Assembly (NCBI RefSeq): GCF_018070045.1
Contig: NZ_JAGPYK010000024.1
Span: forward strand, 40,620-104,619
Origin: Micromonospora sp. U21
GTDB taxonomy: Bacteria; Actinomycetota; Actinomycetes; Mycobacteriales; Micromonosporaceae
DNA length: 64,000 bases
Reading direction: 5' to 3'
In this document: one piece after another, positions 42,448 through 51,277 of the stretch
Position numbering within the stretch: the stretch's first letter is position 1
Layout: each line of letters begins with the position of its first letter
Made by a program: the position numbers and the translations under genes
Notes under the pieces: generated by a model
Seen by the model: only the letters and a program-made list of their open reading frames with translations
Database searches by the model: none
What the model was told of the DNA's origin: nothing

Positions 42448-43209
42448 TCAGGGGGTGGAGAGGCTGGCGCTGGCTGCGTCGCGGGCCGTTTCGCGGGGCA
42501 TCAGGCGGCCGGATCGGTAGCCGATCCCGATGCCGGCGATCAGCACGAAGATCGCGCCGAACGTCTGCAACGAGCCGATCAGGGCGCCCCCCAAACCGAG
42601 CAGCGGCGCGGCGATGATCAGCATGACCCCGTCGCCGAGGCTGAACGTGCCCGAACGGGCCACCGCCCACCCGGTGAGGAACCAGCCCACGCTGTAGAAG
42701 GAGGCACCCACCAGGACCAGCGAACGCGCGGTGGCGCCGAAGACCGGCGTCTGCTCGGCGAGCCCGGCGAAGGGCAGCATCAGCACGGTGCCGGCAATGC
42801 TGACCAGCAGCCCGGCGGCGGCCACCCGGCGGCTGCGGGTCGCGGCCAGCAGCCCGGTGAGGGCCAGCAGCGCGAGCAGGCCGAGCCAGACCGCGGCCAC
42901 CCAGCCGATCAGGTACACCGCCCGGCCGTCGGCCGGATACGGGTCGTTGCCCACGCCGCCGTCGCTGGCCATCGCCACCGCGCCGTAGAGGATGGCGTAC
43001 GCCGGCAGCAGCCACACCGCCGCCCGCGCGAACCGGCGCACCGACCAGGCCCAGCTGGCGTTCGTTGCCGGCCCGGCCGGGGTCGGCTCGCCGACGAACG
43101 GCAGTACGCCGAACCCGCCGCCGCTACGGCGGGAGCCCAGCGGGCCGGCCGGATCGTGCGCGCCGGGCACCGGGGCCGAGGACCACATCCGATTCGCCGG
43201 ATCCTTCAT
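42448..43209 (-). CDS. Hypothetical multi-pass membrane protein
   Basis: The 253-residue product has a hydrophilic Gly/Ser/Pro-rich N-terminus of about 55 residues and then about six membrane helices. Near the end it has IGIGYRSGRLMP, then a short Ser/Ala-rich tail. No known family was recognised. AGGTGA lies 3 bases before the ATG. It could share regulation with the PBP gene downstream on the same strand, but a 273-base gap with repeats separates them. Confidence 0.7.
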   Translation of the reverse strand: MKDPANRMWSSAPVPGAHDPAGPLGSRRSGGGFGVLPFVGEPTPAGPATNASWAWSVRRFARAAVWLLPAYAILYGAVAMASDGGVGNDPYPADGRAVYLIGWVAAVWLGLLALLALTGLLAATRSRRVAAAGLLVSIAGTVLMLPFAGLAEQTPVFGATARSLVLVGASFYSVGWFLTGWAVARSGTFSLGDGVMLIIAAPLLGLGGALIGSLQTFGAIFVLIAGIGIGYRSGRLMPRETARDAASASLSTP

Positions 43210-43360
43210 GCGTCACCTCGCTCGTCCACGAGCGGTGCGGGACGCGCCGGGGCGCCCCGATTGCCTGGTCACCACCCGTCCTAGGACCGATCGTGGCAGG
43301 CGTCGGAGCGCCCCATGAGTCTTTCTCGCATTTACCCGGCCGGACGGCCGGCCTACTGGA

Positions 43361-44467
43361 TCACTCGCGCTCGCGCTGGTCGGTCGGGTCGTTGACCAGG
43401 CTGGCCGGGGAGACCGGCTCCGGCGCGGGAAGCCCCTGGGGCCCCTTGCCACCGGTGGCCTGCGCCTCGGCGACGCGTACCTCGTCGTGGATCTGCCGGG
43501 CCGCGGCGGCCGCGGCCGCGGCGGCCTCAGCGGCCTCGCGCTCGACCTGGCTCGCGTGGTCGGCCGCCTCGGGCGCGGGCAGGTCCCCCACCATCTGGCT
43601 CAGCCCACCGAGCGCGCCACCCATCCCCTCCAGGGCCTTGGTCAGCTCCGCCGGGACGATCCAGACCTTGTTGGCGCTGCCCTGGGCGATCTGGGGCAGG
43701 GCCTGCAGGTACTGGTAGGCGAGCACCTTCTGGCTCGGGTTCGCCTGGTGGATCGCGTCGAAGACGGTCCGGATCGCCTTCGCCTGACCCTCCGCCTGCA
43801 GGATCCGGGCCTGCCGGTCACCGTCGGCGCGCAGCACCGCGGACTGCTTGTCACCCTCGGCGGTGAGGATCTGCGACTGCTTGTGCCCCTCCGCGGTGAG
43901 GATCGCCGCGCGACGGTCCCGCTCGGCGCGCATCTGCTTCTCCATGGAGTCGCGGATGCTGGCCGGCGGCTCGATCGCCTTGATCTCCACCCGGGTCACC
44001 TTGATGCCCCAGCGGCCGGTGGTCTCGTCCAGCACGCCGGAGAGGTGCCGGTTGATCTCGTCCCGGCTGGTCAGCGCCCGCTCCAGGTCCAGTGAGCCGA
44101 TCACGTTACGCAGCGTCGTGACGGTGAGCTGCTCGATGGCCTGCAGGAAGCTGGAGATCTCGTAGGTCGCCCGGACCGCGTCGACCACCTTGAAGTAGAG
44201 CACCGTGTCGATCGAGACCACCAGGTTGTCCGAGGTGATCACCGGCTGCGGCGGGAAGCTGACCACCTGCTCCCGCATGTCGACCTTGGTGCGCACCGCG
44301 TCGACGAAGGGCACCAGCAGGTTGAGGCCGGGGCTGAGCGTGCGCTTGTACTTACCGAGCCGTTCCACCACGTCCTGGCGTTGCTGCGGCACGATCCGCA
44401 CCGCCTTGGCCAGGGTCACCACAGCGATCAACGCCACTGCGATCAGCAGTACGCCTATGACCGTCAT
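43361..44467 (-). CDS. SPFH/band-7 membrane protein
   Basis: The 368-residue protein has one N-terminal membrane helix, then an SPFH domain (VRIVPQQRQDVVERLGKYKR, GLNLLVPFVDAVRTKVDMRE) and a coiled-coil region with AERDRRAAILTAEGHKQSQI repeats. The last part is a long Ala/Glu-rich coil. SPFH proteins form oligomeric membrane scaffolds. The NfeD partner lies directly upstream in the same operon, as in the usual NfeD-SPFH pair. ATG at 44467 starts the membrane helix; a longer frame upstream is a shadow of the NfeD gene. Confidence 0.93.
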   Translation of the reverse strand: MTVIGVLLIAVALIAVVTLAKAVRIVPQQRQDVVERLGKYKRTLSPGLNLLVPFVDAVRTKVDMREQVVSFPPQPVITSDNLVVSIDTVLYFKVVDAVRATYEISSFLQAIEQLTVTTLRNVIGSLDLERALTSRDEINRHLSGVLDETTGRWGIKVTRVEIKAIEPPASIRDSMEKQMRAERDRRAAILTAEGHKQSQILTAEGDKQSAVLRADGDRQARILQAEGQAKAIRTVFDAIHQANPSQKVLAYQYLQALPQIAQGSANKVWIVPAELTKALEGMGGALGGLSQMVGDLPAPEAADHASQVEREAAEAAAAAAAAARQIHDEVRVAEAQATGGKGPQGLPAPEPVSPASLVNDPTDQRERE

Positions 44468-44472
44468 CCCGT

Positions 44473-44946
44473 TCACCCTCTCGCTTCCGGCAGCTCGCCG
44501 GCGGAAGAAACGTCGTCCTGCCAGACCAGGGCGGTCGCGCCCCGGACCTTTATCACCCGCACCCGTTGACCGGGGTCGTAGGTCTGCGTCGTGTCGTACG
44601 CCCGGGCGCTCCACAGTTCGCCGTCGATCTTGACGAGGCCGTGCTCGGCGTCCACCCGCTCCAACACCAACGCCGTGGAACCCTCGATCGCTTCCACGCC
44701 GAACGGCTGCTCGCCGCTGTCCAGTGCCGACCGCTGATGCCGCCGGATGACCGGCCGGACCACCACCAGGCTCAACGCCGACACCACCGCGAACACCAGG
44801 GCCTGCACCGCCACCGGCGCACCCAGAGCTGCGGCGCCCGCGGCGGCGAACGCGCCGACCCCGAACATGATCAGAAAAAGCGTCGTCGTAAAGACCTCGG
44901 CGACAACCAGCAGCACACCCAACACGATCCACACCACGGCGTCCAC
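44473..44946 (-). CDS. NfeD-family membrane protein
   Basis: The 157-residue product has about three N-terminal membrane helices (VVWIVLGVLLVVAEVF onward) and a C-terminal OB-fold (GSTALVLERVDAEHGLVKID, ELWSARAY, GQRVRVIKVRGATALV). It is the short NfeD form lacking the ClpP-like protease part. Its stop is 5 bases before the SPFH start. GTG at 44946 is 6 nt after CACGAT, a weak leaderless box. Confidence 0.9.
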   Translation of the reverse strand: MDAVVWIVLGVLLVVAEVFTTTLFLIMFGVGAFAAAGAAALGAPVAVQALVFAVVSALSLVVVRPVIRRHQRSALDSGEQPFGVEAIEGSTALVLERVDAEHGLVKIDGELWSARAYDTTQTYDPGQRVRVIKVRGATALVWQDDVSSAGELPEARG

Positions 44947-45077
44947 ACCACGATCGTGACACGCAAATGCACGCGCGGCCGCCCCGCGATGATCAGTAGG
45001 CTCGGCGAAACCCACCTGGCCCGCCGAAACACCCCACACATCGCTGACCGCCAGAGCCGACGAGCGAGGAGATCCCG

Positions 45078-46418
45078 TTGATCCTGCTGCCCCAAACCAC
45101 CCGACAGATCGACGCCCAGGTGGCCCAGGCACAGGCCGACGGCCGCGCCCCGTCGCTGGTGCTCGGCGTGGTCCGCGACGGCACGCTGGCGCACCTGGCC
45201 GTCGCCGGTGAGCATCCCCGCCCGGACATCGACCTGCAGTACCGATTGGGCTCGATCAGCAAGACGATGACCGCCACGCTGATCATGCAGTTGCGCGACG
45301 CCGGCCGGCTGGCCGTGGACGACCCGCTGGAACGACACCTGCCGGGCACCGGCGTCGGCACGCTCACCCTGCGCCAGCTGCTCGGGCACGCCAGCGGCAT
45401 GCAGCGTGAACCCGAGGGCGACTGGTGGGAGCGGGCCGCGGGCGGCGACCTGACCACCCTGCTCGCCGCGCTCACCGCCGACAAGATCGCCTACCCACCG
45501 CACGCCACGTACCACTACTCCAACCTGGCGTACGGGCTGCTCGGCGGGGTGCTGGAACGGCTCACCGGGATGCCCTGGGCGGACCTGCTCGCCGAGCGGA
45601 TCCTCACCCCGCTCGGGATGCGCCGCACCACGTACGCGGCCACCGAACCGTTCGCCCGTGGCTACGTCGTCCACCCGTGGCACGACACGCTGCGCGAGGA
45701 GCCCCGCACCGACACCGGGGCGATGGCCCCGGCCGGGCAGCTCTGGTCGACGATCGAGGACCTGGGCCGCTGGGCGGCGTTCCTGGCCGACCCGGACCCG
45801 TCGGTACTGGCCACCGAGACGCTGACCGAGATGTGTTCCCCCGTGGTGATCAGCGACCTGGAGTCCTGGACCCACGGGCACGGCCTCGGGCTGGAACTCT
45901 TCCGGGAAGGCGACCGGGTGTACGTCGGGCACGGCGGCTCGATGCCCGGCTACATCGCCTCGCTGGCCGTGCACCGGCCCACCCGCACCGCCGTGGTGGG
46001 CTTCGCCAACTCGTACGGCCTGCGCACCGGGCACCTCGGCACGCTCGGCCGGCGGCTGCTCACCCTGGTGCTGGACGCCGAACCGGCGCCGGTCACCCCG
46101 TGGCGGCCGGCCGCAGCCGCACCGCCCGCCGAGCTCGCCGAGCTGACCGGCCGCTGGTGGTGGATGGGCACCGAGATCGAGGTGTCCGCGGACGCCGCCG
46201 GCGAGCTGCGCGCCGGCCCGGTTGGCGGCGCGCCGGACCTGCGCTTCGTCGCCGAGGGACCGGACCGCTGGCGGGGCCGCGCCGGCGGACAGGACGGCGA
46301 GATCCTCACCGTCCTGCGCGACGAGCACGGCCGGGCGGTCGCCCTGGACATCGCCACCTTCGTCCACACCCGTACCCCCGACCAGGAGCCCTGGCCCGCC
46401 ACCTCGCTGGTCGGCTAA
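45078..46418 (+). CDS. Beta-lactamase-fold serine hydrolase
   Basis: The 446-residue protein is of the class C beta-lactamase/DD-peptidase family. The catalytic SxxK is SISK in YRLGSISKTM, the YxN is YSN in THYSNLAY-type segment (ATYHYSNLAYG), and the third motif is HGGSMPG. There is no clear signal peptide, so it may be a cytoplasmic esterase or peptidase. The C-terminal 110 residues form a lipocalin-like beta domain often seen in this family. The TTG start at 45078 is supported by GAGGAG six bases upstream. Confidence 0.88.
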   Translation: MILLPQTTRQIDAQVAQAQADGRAPSLVLGVVRDGTLAHLAVAGEHPRPDIDLQYRLGSISKTMTATLIMQLRDAGRLAVDDPLERHLPGTGVGTLTLRQLLGHASGMQREPEGDWWERAAGGDLTTLLAALTADKIAYPPHATYHYSNLAYGLLGGVLERLTGMPWADLLAERILTPLGMRRTTYAATEPFARGYVVHPWHDTLREEPRTDTGAMAPAGQLWSTIEDLGRWAAFLADPDPSVLATETLTEMCSPVVISDLESWTHGHGLGLELFREGDRVYVGHGGSMPGYIASLAVHRPTRTAVVGFANSYGLRTGHLGTLGRRLLTLVLDAEPAPVTPWRPAAAAPPAELAELTGRWWWMGTEIEVSADAAGELRAGPVGGAPDLRFVAEGPDRWRGRAGGQDGEILTVLRDEHGRAVALDIATFVHTRTPDQEPWPATSLVG

Positions 46419-46497
46419 CGGGCAAGATCCGTCCTCCCGGAGCCGGCGGGCTCGGGTGGCGCAGGCGCCGTCTAGGGCGCGGCGCGGCGCGGGTGGG

Positions 46498-47310
46498 TCA
46501 GGCTGGCTCGGTGACGAAGTCGATGAGGCGTTCCATGGCGTTGATCAGAGGGGTCTCCACGTCGGCGAAGCTGTTCACCCGGGACAGGATGTGCCGCCAC
46601 ATGTCGGCCGGCTCGGCCACCCCGAGGGCCGCGCAGACCCCTTCCTTCCACGCCCGCCCCGGCGGAATCACCGGCCACGCCGCGATGCCCAGCGCCGCCG
46701 GCTTGACCGCCTGCCAGACGTCCACGTACGGATGCCCGGTCACCAGCACGTACGGCGAGGTCACCCGGGCCACGATCCGGCTCTCCTTGCTGCCCGGCAC
46801 CAGGTGGTCGACGAGTACGCCGAGTCGCCGGGTCGGGCCGGGGGCGAAGTCGCGCACCTCGGCGTCGAGGGCGTCGATGCCGTCCAGCGGCTCCACGACC
46901 ACGCCCTCGATCCGCAGGTCGTCGCCCCAGATCCGCTCGACCAGCGCCGCGTCGTGGATGCCCTCCACCCAGATCCGGCTGGCCTTGGCCACCTGGGCGC
47001 GGACGTTGTCCACCGCCACCGAGCCGGACGCGGTGCGCCGGCGGGCCGCCGGCACCGGCGCGCGGGTCGGGCGGCGCAGCGTCACCGGGCGACCGTCGAG
47101 CAGGAACGCCGCCGGCAGCAGGGGGAAGTTTCGCCGTCGGCCGTGCCGGTCCTCCAGCACCACCGCGCCGGCCTCGAAGCCCACCACCGCCCCGCAGAAC
47201 CCGGAGTGGGCGTCCTCCACCACGAGATCCGGCTCGGCGTCCACCTCGGGGGTGACCTTCCGCCGCCGCCAGTCGCCCGCCAACACGTCCTCGCCGTATC
47301 GCCCCGCCAT
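46498..47310 (-). CDS. DUF3097 protein
   Basis: The 270-residue protein matches the actinobacterial DUF3097 family. Typical segments are MAGRYGEDVLAGDWRR, FCGAVVGFEAGAVVLED and WVEGIHDAALVERIWGDDLR. The middle IWVEGIHDAALVE and LVDHLVPGSKESRIV stretches resemble TOPRIM-like nuclease/primase folds but no activity is established. ATG at 47310 is 7 nt from a TAGCGT box. Confidence 0.85.
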   Translation of the reverse strand: MAGRYGEDVLAGDWRRRKVTPEVDAEPDLVVEDAHSGFCGAVVGFEAGAVVLEDRHGRRRNFPLLPAAFLLDGRPVTLRRPTRAPVPAARRRTASGSVAVDNVRAQVAKASRIWVEGIHDAALVERIWGDDLRIEGVVVEPLDGIDALDAEVRDFAPGPTRRLGVLVDHLVPGSKESRIVARVTSPYVLVTGHPYVDVWQAVKPAALGIAAWPVIPPGRAWKEGVCAALGVAEPADMWRHILSRVNSFADVETPLINAMERLIDFVTEPA

Positions 47311-47317
47311 GTCGATC

Positions 47318-47323
47318 ACGCTA
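47318..47323 (-). promoter_or_regulatory. -10 box TAGCGT, leaderless promoter
   Basis: TAGCGT on the minus strand is 7 nt from ATG at 47310. Confidence 0.55.
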
Positions 47324-47373
47324 ACCCCGCCATCCCCGGCCACCATCCCGACACACCGCCGTGCCGTGCACCC

Positions 47374-47479
47374 CCGCCCTCCACTCCATCGATCATGGAG
47401 TTGTGGTGCCCCCGCGAAACGCCACGAACAAGCCGCGACCGCCCACCACGGCTCCATGATCGACGCGAGTGGAGGGCGG
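47374..47479. repeat. 106-bp long inverted repeat
   Basis: Three nested pairs of arms match: CCGCCCTCCACTC with GAGTGGAGGGCGG, CGATCATGGAG with CTCCATGATCG, and GTGGTG with CACCAC. The interior is about 35 bases. It lies between the divergent DUF3097 gene and the next hypothetical gene. Confidence 0.85.
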
Positions 47480-47561
47480 GCCGGGAGTAGGGCGAAGGGG
47501 GCACTTCGGGGCAGGCAGGGCGGCCGGAGCGGCAGTCGAGACAGGGCCGGCGGTGACCACG

Positions 47562-47567
47562 TACCCT
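47562..47567 (+). promoter_or_regulatory. -10 box TACCCT, leaderless promoter
   Basis: TACCCT lies 6 nt before ATG at 47574 and decides that start. Confidence 0.5.
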
Positions 47568-47573
47568 TTCGGC

Positions 47574-48368
47574 ATGTCCACCCCCACAGCGGGCGCGGCC
47601 ACACTCACGCCGCGCCGGTCGAGCCGGTTCGTCGCCTGGGTGCGCGCGTGGCGCGCCGGGTTGGTGCCGTACGACGAGGTCGCCAACGCCATCGCCGGCG
47701 ACGAGGAGCACCTCGTGGCGGACGCCCCCGGCACCTGGACCGACGTCCCGCTGGGTGCCGCGCTGCCCACCCTGGCCAAGCTCTCGCCGGACGAGATCCG
47801 CCTGGTGCTGCCCGCCCCCGGTGACCCTCGGGGGCTGCCCGGCCCCGGCGACTTCGCCGGTGCGGCGCTGGTCGCGGGCGAGGCGGTGGTGGCCGGTGGG
47901 CTCGGGTTGATCCCACAGGTCCGGCTGCACACCTCCGGCTCGGGGGACTGTTTCGAGACGGTGCTCTGGCGGGTCTACCCGCTGCCGGCCAACGCGCCCG
48001 CCGCCTCACTGTCGCTGCCCGGCGCCGCCGAGGCCGAAGCCGAGCTGGCCGCCGCGCTGGCCGAGACCACCGCCGCGCTGACCCGCCTCGACGTCGCCCA
48101 GTGGCGGCCCGAGCTGGCCGGGGCACTGGCCGCGCTGCGCCGCCCGGACGGCGCCACCGACCTGCCACCCGGCTTCGACCCCCGGGCCCGCCGACTCTTC
48201 GCCCGCGCCGCGGTGCTCGACCGGGTGCTCGCGCTGGCCGGGCACGCCGCGCCCGGCGGCGCGATCAACAACCACGAGGCGCAGCAGCGCGACGCCGCAC
48301 TCCGCCCGCTCACCACGGCCTGCCGGCAGGCGCTGGTGGCCGCCTGCAACGCCCCGCTGCGCCCCTGA
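47574..48368 (+). CDS. Hypothetical actinobacterial protein, 264 residues
   Basis: The soluble protein begins with a Thr/Ala-rich tail, then SSRFVAWVRAWRAGLVPYDE and a Pro/Gly-rich middle (PAPGDPRGLPGPGDFAG). The second half is Ala/Glu-rich helix. No family or catalytic motif was recognised. ATG at 47574 follows a TACCCT box. The next small ORF is 12 bases downstream and may be co-transcribed. Confidence 0.7.
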   Translation: MSTPTAGAATLTPRRSSRFVAWVRAWRAGLVPYDEVANAIAGDEEHLVADAPGTWTDVPLGAALPTLAKLSPDEIRLVLPAPGDPRGLPGPGDFAGAALVAGEAVVAGGLGLIPQVRLHTSGSGDCFETVLWRVYPLPANAPAASLSLPGAAEAEAELAAALAETTAALTRLDVAQWRPELAGALAALRRPDGATDLPPGFDPRARRLFARAAVLDRVLALAGHAAPGGAINNHEAQQRDAALRPLTTACRQALVAACNAPLRP

Positions 48369-48380
48369 CGGGAGGCGACC

Positions 48381-48536
48381 ATGGTCGAGACCGCGGTCCT
48401 TCTGATATTCGCCACCGTCGAGATGCTGTTCTTCGTCTGGATGATCCTGGTGGTACGCCGGCAGCACCGGCGTCTGGCGACGAGCGGCCGGGGCCGGTCG
48501 GTCAGATCTCGTCGAGCAGATCCACCACGGAGCTGA
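48381..48536 (+). CDS. Small single-helix membrane protein, 51 residues
   Basis: The ORF starts ATG at 48381 with GGGAGG five bases upstream. The product has one hydrophobic helix (AVLLIFATVEMLFFVWMILVV split over residues 5-25) and a very basic C-terminal tail (RRQHRRLATSGRGR). Its last 35 bases overlap the HAD gene on the opposite strand. Ribosome site, helix and spacing from the upstream gene support it; function is unknown. Confidence 0.55.
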   Translation: MVETAVLLIFATVEMLFFVWMILVVRRQHRRLATSGRGRSVRSRRADPPRS

Positions 48537-49281
48537 TGATCCGGGACGGGCGGTACGGGTAACGCTCCGCCTCGGTGCGGCTGCTGATCCCGGTGAGCAC
48601 CAGGATGGTCTCCAGCCCGGCCTCCAGACCGCAGAGGATGTCGGTGTCCATCCGGTCGCCGATCATCGCGGTGCTCTCGGAGTGCGCGTTGATGGTGTTC
48701 AGCGCCGAGCGCATCATCATCGGGTTCGGTTTGCCGACGAAGTACGGCTCCACCCCGGTCGCCTTGGAGATCATGGCGGCGACCGAGCCGGCGGCGGGCA
48801 GCGCGCCCTCCATCGACGGGCCGGTGACGTCGGGGTTCGTGCAGATGAACCGGGCCCCGTCGTTGATCAACCGGACCGCCTTGGTGATCGCCTCGAAGCT
48901 GTAGGTGCGGGTCTCGCCGAGCACCACGTAGTCCGGGGCGAAGTCGGTGAGCACGTAACCGACCGCGTGCAGCGCCGTGGTCAGCCCGGCCTCCCCGATC
49001 ACGTACGCGGTGCCGCCCGGCCGCTGGTCGGCGAGGAACTGGCCGGTGGCCAGCGCGGAGGACCAGATCGACTCCTCCGGCACGTCCAGCCCCATCCGGC
49101 TCAGCCGGGCGGTCAGGTCACGCGGGGTGTAGATCGAGTTGTTGGTCAGCACCAGAAACGGCTTGCCCGAGGAGCGCAGCCGGTTGATGAACTCCGGCGC
49201 GCCGGGCACCGGCTGGCCCTCGTGCACGAGCACGCCGTCCATGTCGGTCAGCCAGCTCTGCACGGGCTTACGGTCCTGCAT
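48502..49281 (-). CDS. HAD-IIA phosphatase (NagD type)
   Basis: The 259-residue enzyme has HAD motif I DMDGVLVHEG, motif II in VLTNNS, and motif III/IV K then GDRMDTDILCG. The C2 cap domain has TNPDVTGPSMEGALPAAGSVAAMI. NagD-type proteins dephosphorylate nucleotides or sugar phosphates. It is 36 bases from the ferrochelatase gene on the same strand and may be co-transcribed. Confidence 0.93.
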   Translation of the reverse strand: MQDRKPVQSWLTDMDGVLVHEGQPVPGAPEFINRLRSSGKPFLVLTNNSIYTPRDLTARLSRMGLDVPEESIWSSALATGQFLADQRPGGTAYVIGEAGLTTALHAVGYVLTDFAPDYVVLGETRTYSFEAITKAVRLINDGARFICTNPDVTGPSMEGALPAAGSVAAMISKATGVEPYFVGKPNPMMMRSALNTINAHSESTAMIGDRMDTDILCGLEAGLETILVLTGISSRTEAERYPYRPSRIISSVVDLLDEI

Positions 49282-49317
49282 CGATGATCCTCGGGGTGTC
49301 GGTGGGCGGGTGGACGG

Positions 49318-50355
49318 TCAGGGGCGGCGGGTCGGCACGCAGCACACGGTGGGGCAGGTGTCCCACATCGGCAGCTCGCCCAGGCGGCGGCGCAGCTGCG
49401 CGCCGTCCGGGTCGGTCCGCTCGGTGACCAGCTCGCGCACCATGGCCACGAAGCGCGGGTCGGTGCCCGGCGTGTCGGCCCGGGCGAAGTCCAGGCCGAG
49501 CTGCTTGGCCGTCTCCAGCGCCTCGGTGTCCAGGTCCCACACCACCTCAAGGTGGTCGGAGACGAACCCGATCGGGCTGACCACCACGCCGGTGGTACCG
49601 CCCTGCGCGAGCGCCGCCAGGTGATCGTTGATGTCCGGCTCCAGCCACGGCACCTGCGGCGGGCCCGAGCGGCTCTGCCACACCAGCTCGTACGGCAGGT
49701 CGGGGGCGGCGGCCGCGGCCACGAGCCGGGCGGTCTCGTGCAGCTGCGCCTCGTACCGGCCGCCGTGCGGGCCGGCGTTGGCCGCCATGGAGGTGGGGAT
49801 GGAGTGGGCGGTGAAGACCAGCCGGGTGGTGTCCCGCTTCGCCGGGTCGAGTTGCCCGAGCGCGGCCCGGACCGCGTCGACGTGCGGCTCGACGAAGCCG
49901 GGATGGTCCCAGAACTGGCGCAGCTTCTCGATCACCGGGGCGCCCGGGCCGACCGCGGCCCGGGCGGCGGCGATGTCCTCCTGGTACTGCCGGCAGGACG
50001 AGTACCCGCCGTACGCGCTGGTGACGAAGGCGAGCGCCCGGGTGACGCCGTCGTCGCGCATCTGGGTCACGGTGTCCGCGAGCAGCGGGTCCCAGTTGCG
50101 GTTGCCCCAGTAGACGGGCAGGTCGATGCCGTGTGCGGCGAAGTCGGCGCGGACGGCGGCCAGCAGGTCACGGCACTGCTGGTTGATCGGGGAAACCCCG
50201 CCGAAATGCAGGTAGTGCTCGGCGACCTCGGTCAGCCGCTCGGGGGGCACGCCCCGGCCCCGGGTCACGTTCTGCAGGAACGGCACCACGTCCTCGGGCC
50301 GCTCCGGCCCGCCGAAGGACACCAGCACCACCGCGTCGTACGCCATGGGTTCCAT
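49318..50355 (-). CDS. hemH: Ferrochelatase (coproporphyrin type)
   Basis: The 345-residue enzyme inserts Fe2+ into the porphyrin; actinobacterial forms act on coproporphyrin III. The family signature FTAHSIPTSM and the region LPYELVWQSRSGPPQVPWLEPD are intact. Cys residues at TSAYGGYSSCRQ and the C-terminal CPTVCC fit the [2Fe-2S] ligands known for actinobacterial ferrochelatases. ATG at 50355 has GAGGGG six bases upstream; ATG at 50346 (MAYDAVV) is the alternative. Confidence 0.94.
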   Translation of the reverse strand: MEPMAYDAVVLVSFGGPERPEDVVPFLQNVTRGRGVPPERLTEVAEHYLHFGGVSPINQQCRDLLAAVRADFAAHGIDLPVYWGNRNWDPLLADTVTQMRDDGVTRALAFVTSAYGGYSSCRQYQEDIAAARAAVGPGAPVIEKLRQFWDHPGFVEPHVDAVRAALGQLDPAKRDTTRLVFTAHSIPTSMAANAGPHGGRYEAQLHETARLVAAAAAPDLPYELVWQSRSGPPQVPWLEPDINDHLAALAQGGTTGVVVSPIGFVSDHLEVVWDLDTEALETAKQLGLDFARADTPGTDPRFVAMVRELVTERTDPDGAQLRRRLGELPMWDTCPTVCCVPTRRP

Positions 50356-50411
50356 TCTTGCCCCTCGGCCGGGACTGCCCGCCGACGCCCCCTGGTCCGG
50401 GTGATCCCCGG

Positions 50412-50469
50412 TGTCAAGAAGGGCCCCCTGCTGGACCGCAGGCGTTAACAGGGTGCCCTTCCTTACACG
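50412..50469 (+). repeat. Dispersed hairpin repeat, copy 3
   Basis: The plus strand reads TGTCAAGAAGGGCCCCCTGC, then TGGACCGCAGGCGTTAAC, then AGGGTGCCCTTCCTTACACG. It is the same family as 10812-10866 and 10920-10976. It abuts the fabI stop and may terminate that operon. Confidence 0.85.
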
Positions 50470-51237
50470 TCAGGCGCCGATGGCGTGGTAGCCGCCGTCG
50501 ACGTGCACGATCTCGCCGGTGGTGGCCGGGAACCAGTCGGACAGCAGCGCCAGGCAGGCGCGGGCGGCGGGCTCCTGGTCGGTGAGGCTCCAGCCGAGCG
50601 GGGCCCGCTCGGTCCAGGCGTCCTCGAACTGGTCGAAGCCGGGGATCGACTTGGCGGCGATGGTGCGCAGCGGCCCGGCGGCGACCAGGTTGCTGCGGAT
50701 GCCCTGCTTGCCCAGGTGCAGCGCAAGGTAGCGGGACGCGGACTCCAGGCCGGCCTTGGCCACGCCCATCCAGTCGTAGACCGGCCACGCCTTCGTCGCG
50801 TCGAAGGTCAGGCCGACCACCGCGCCGCCGGCGGACATCAGCGGCAGCGCCGCCATGGCCAGCGACTTGTACGAGAAGGTGGAGACGTGCAGCGCGGTCG
50901 CCACGTCCTCCCAGGGGGCGTCGAGGAAGCCGCCGCCCAGGCAGCTCTGCGGGGCGAACCCGATCGAGTGCACGACGCCGTCGAGCCCGTCGACGTGCTC
51001 GCGGACCCGGTCGGCGAGGTTGGCCAGGTGCTCCGTGTTGGTCACGTCCACCTCGATCACCGGCGCGGGCTCGGGCAGCCGCTTGGCGATCCGCTCGACC
51101 AGGGAGAGCCGGCCGTAGCCGGTGAGCACGACCTGGGCGCCGTTCTCCTGAGCGAGCTTCGCCACCGAGAAGGCGATCGAGGCGTCGGTGATGACACCGG
51201 TGACGAGCAGCCGCTTACCGGCGAGCAGTCCGGACAT
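50470..51237 (-). CDS. fabI: Enoyl-ACP reductase (InhA/FabI)
   Basis: The 255-residue short-chain dehydrogenase reduces enoyl-ACP with NADH in fatty-acid elongation. The cofactor loop is LLVTGVITDASIAFSVAK. The FabI/InhA active-site YxxxxxxK region is YDWMGVAKAGLE, with the Lys in place; FDATKAWPVYDW matches InhA. GGAGG lies eight bases before ATG 51237. It follows fabG on the same strand, as in mabA-inhA. Confidence 0.95.
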   Translation of the reverse strand: MSGLLAGKRLLVTGVITDASIAFSVAKLAQENGAQVVLTGYGRLSLVERIAKRLPEPAPVIEVDVTNTEHLANLADRVREHVDGLDGVVHSIGFAPQSCLGGGFLDAPWEDVATALHVSTFSYKSLAMAALPLMSAGGAVVGLTFDATKAWPVYDWMGVAKAGLESASRYLALHLGKQGIRSNLVAAGPLRTIAAKSIPGFDQFEDAWTERAPLGWSLTDQEPAARACLALLSDWFPATTGEIVHVDGGYHAIGA

Positions 51238-51277
51238 CCGGGGGTTCCTCCGTACGTTGTCTGTCGAAGAGCGCTGG

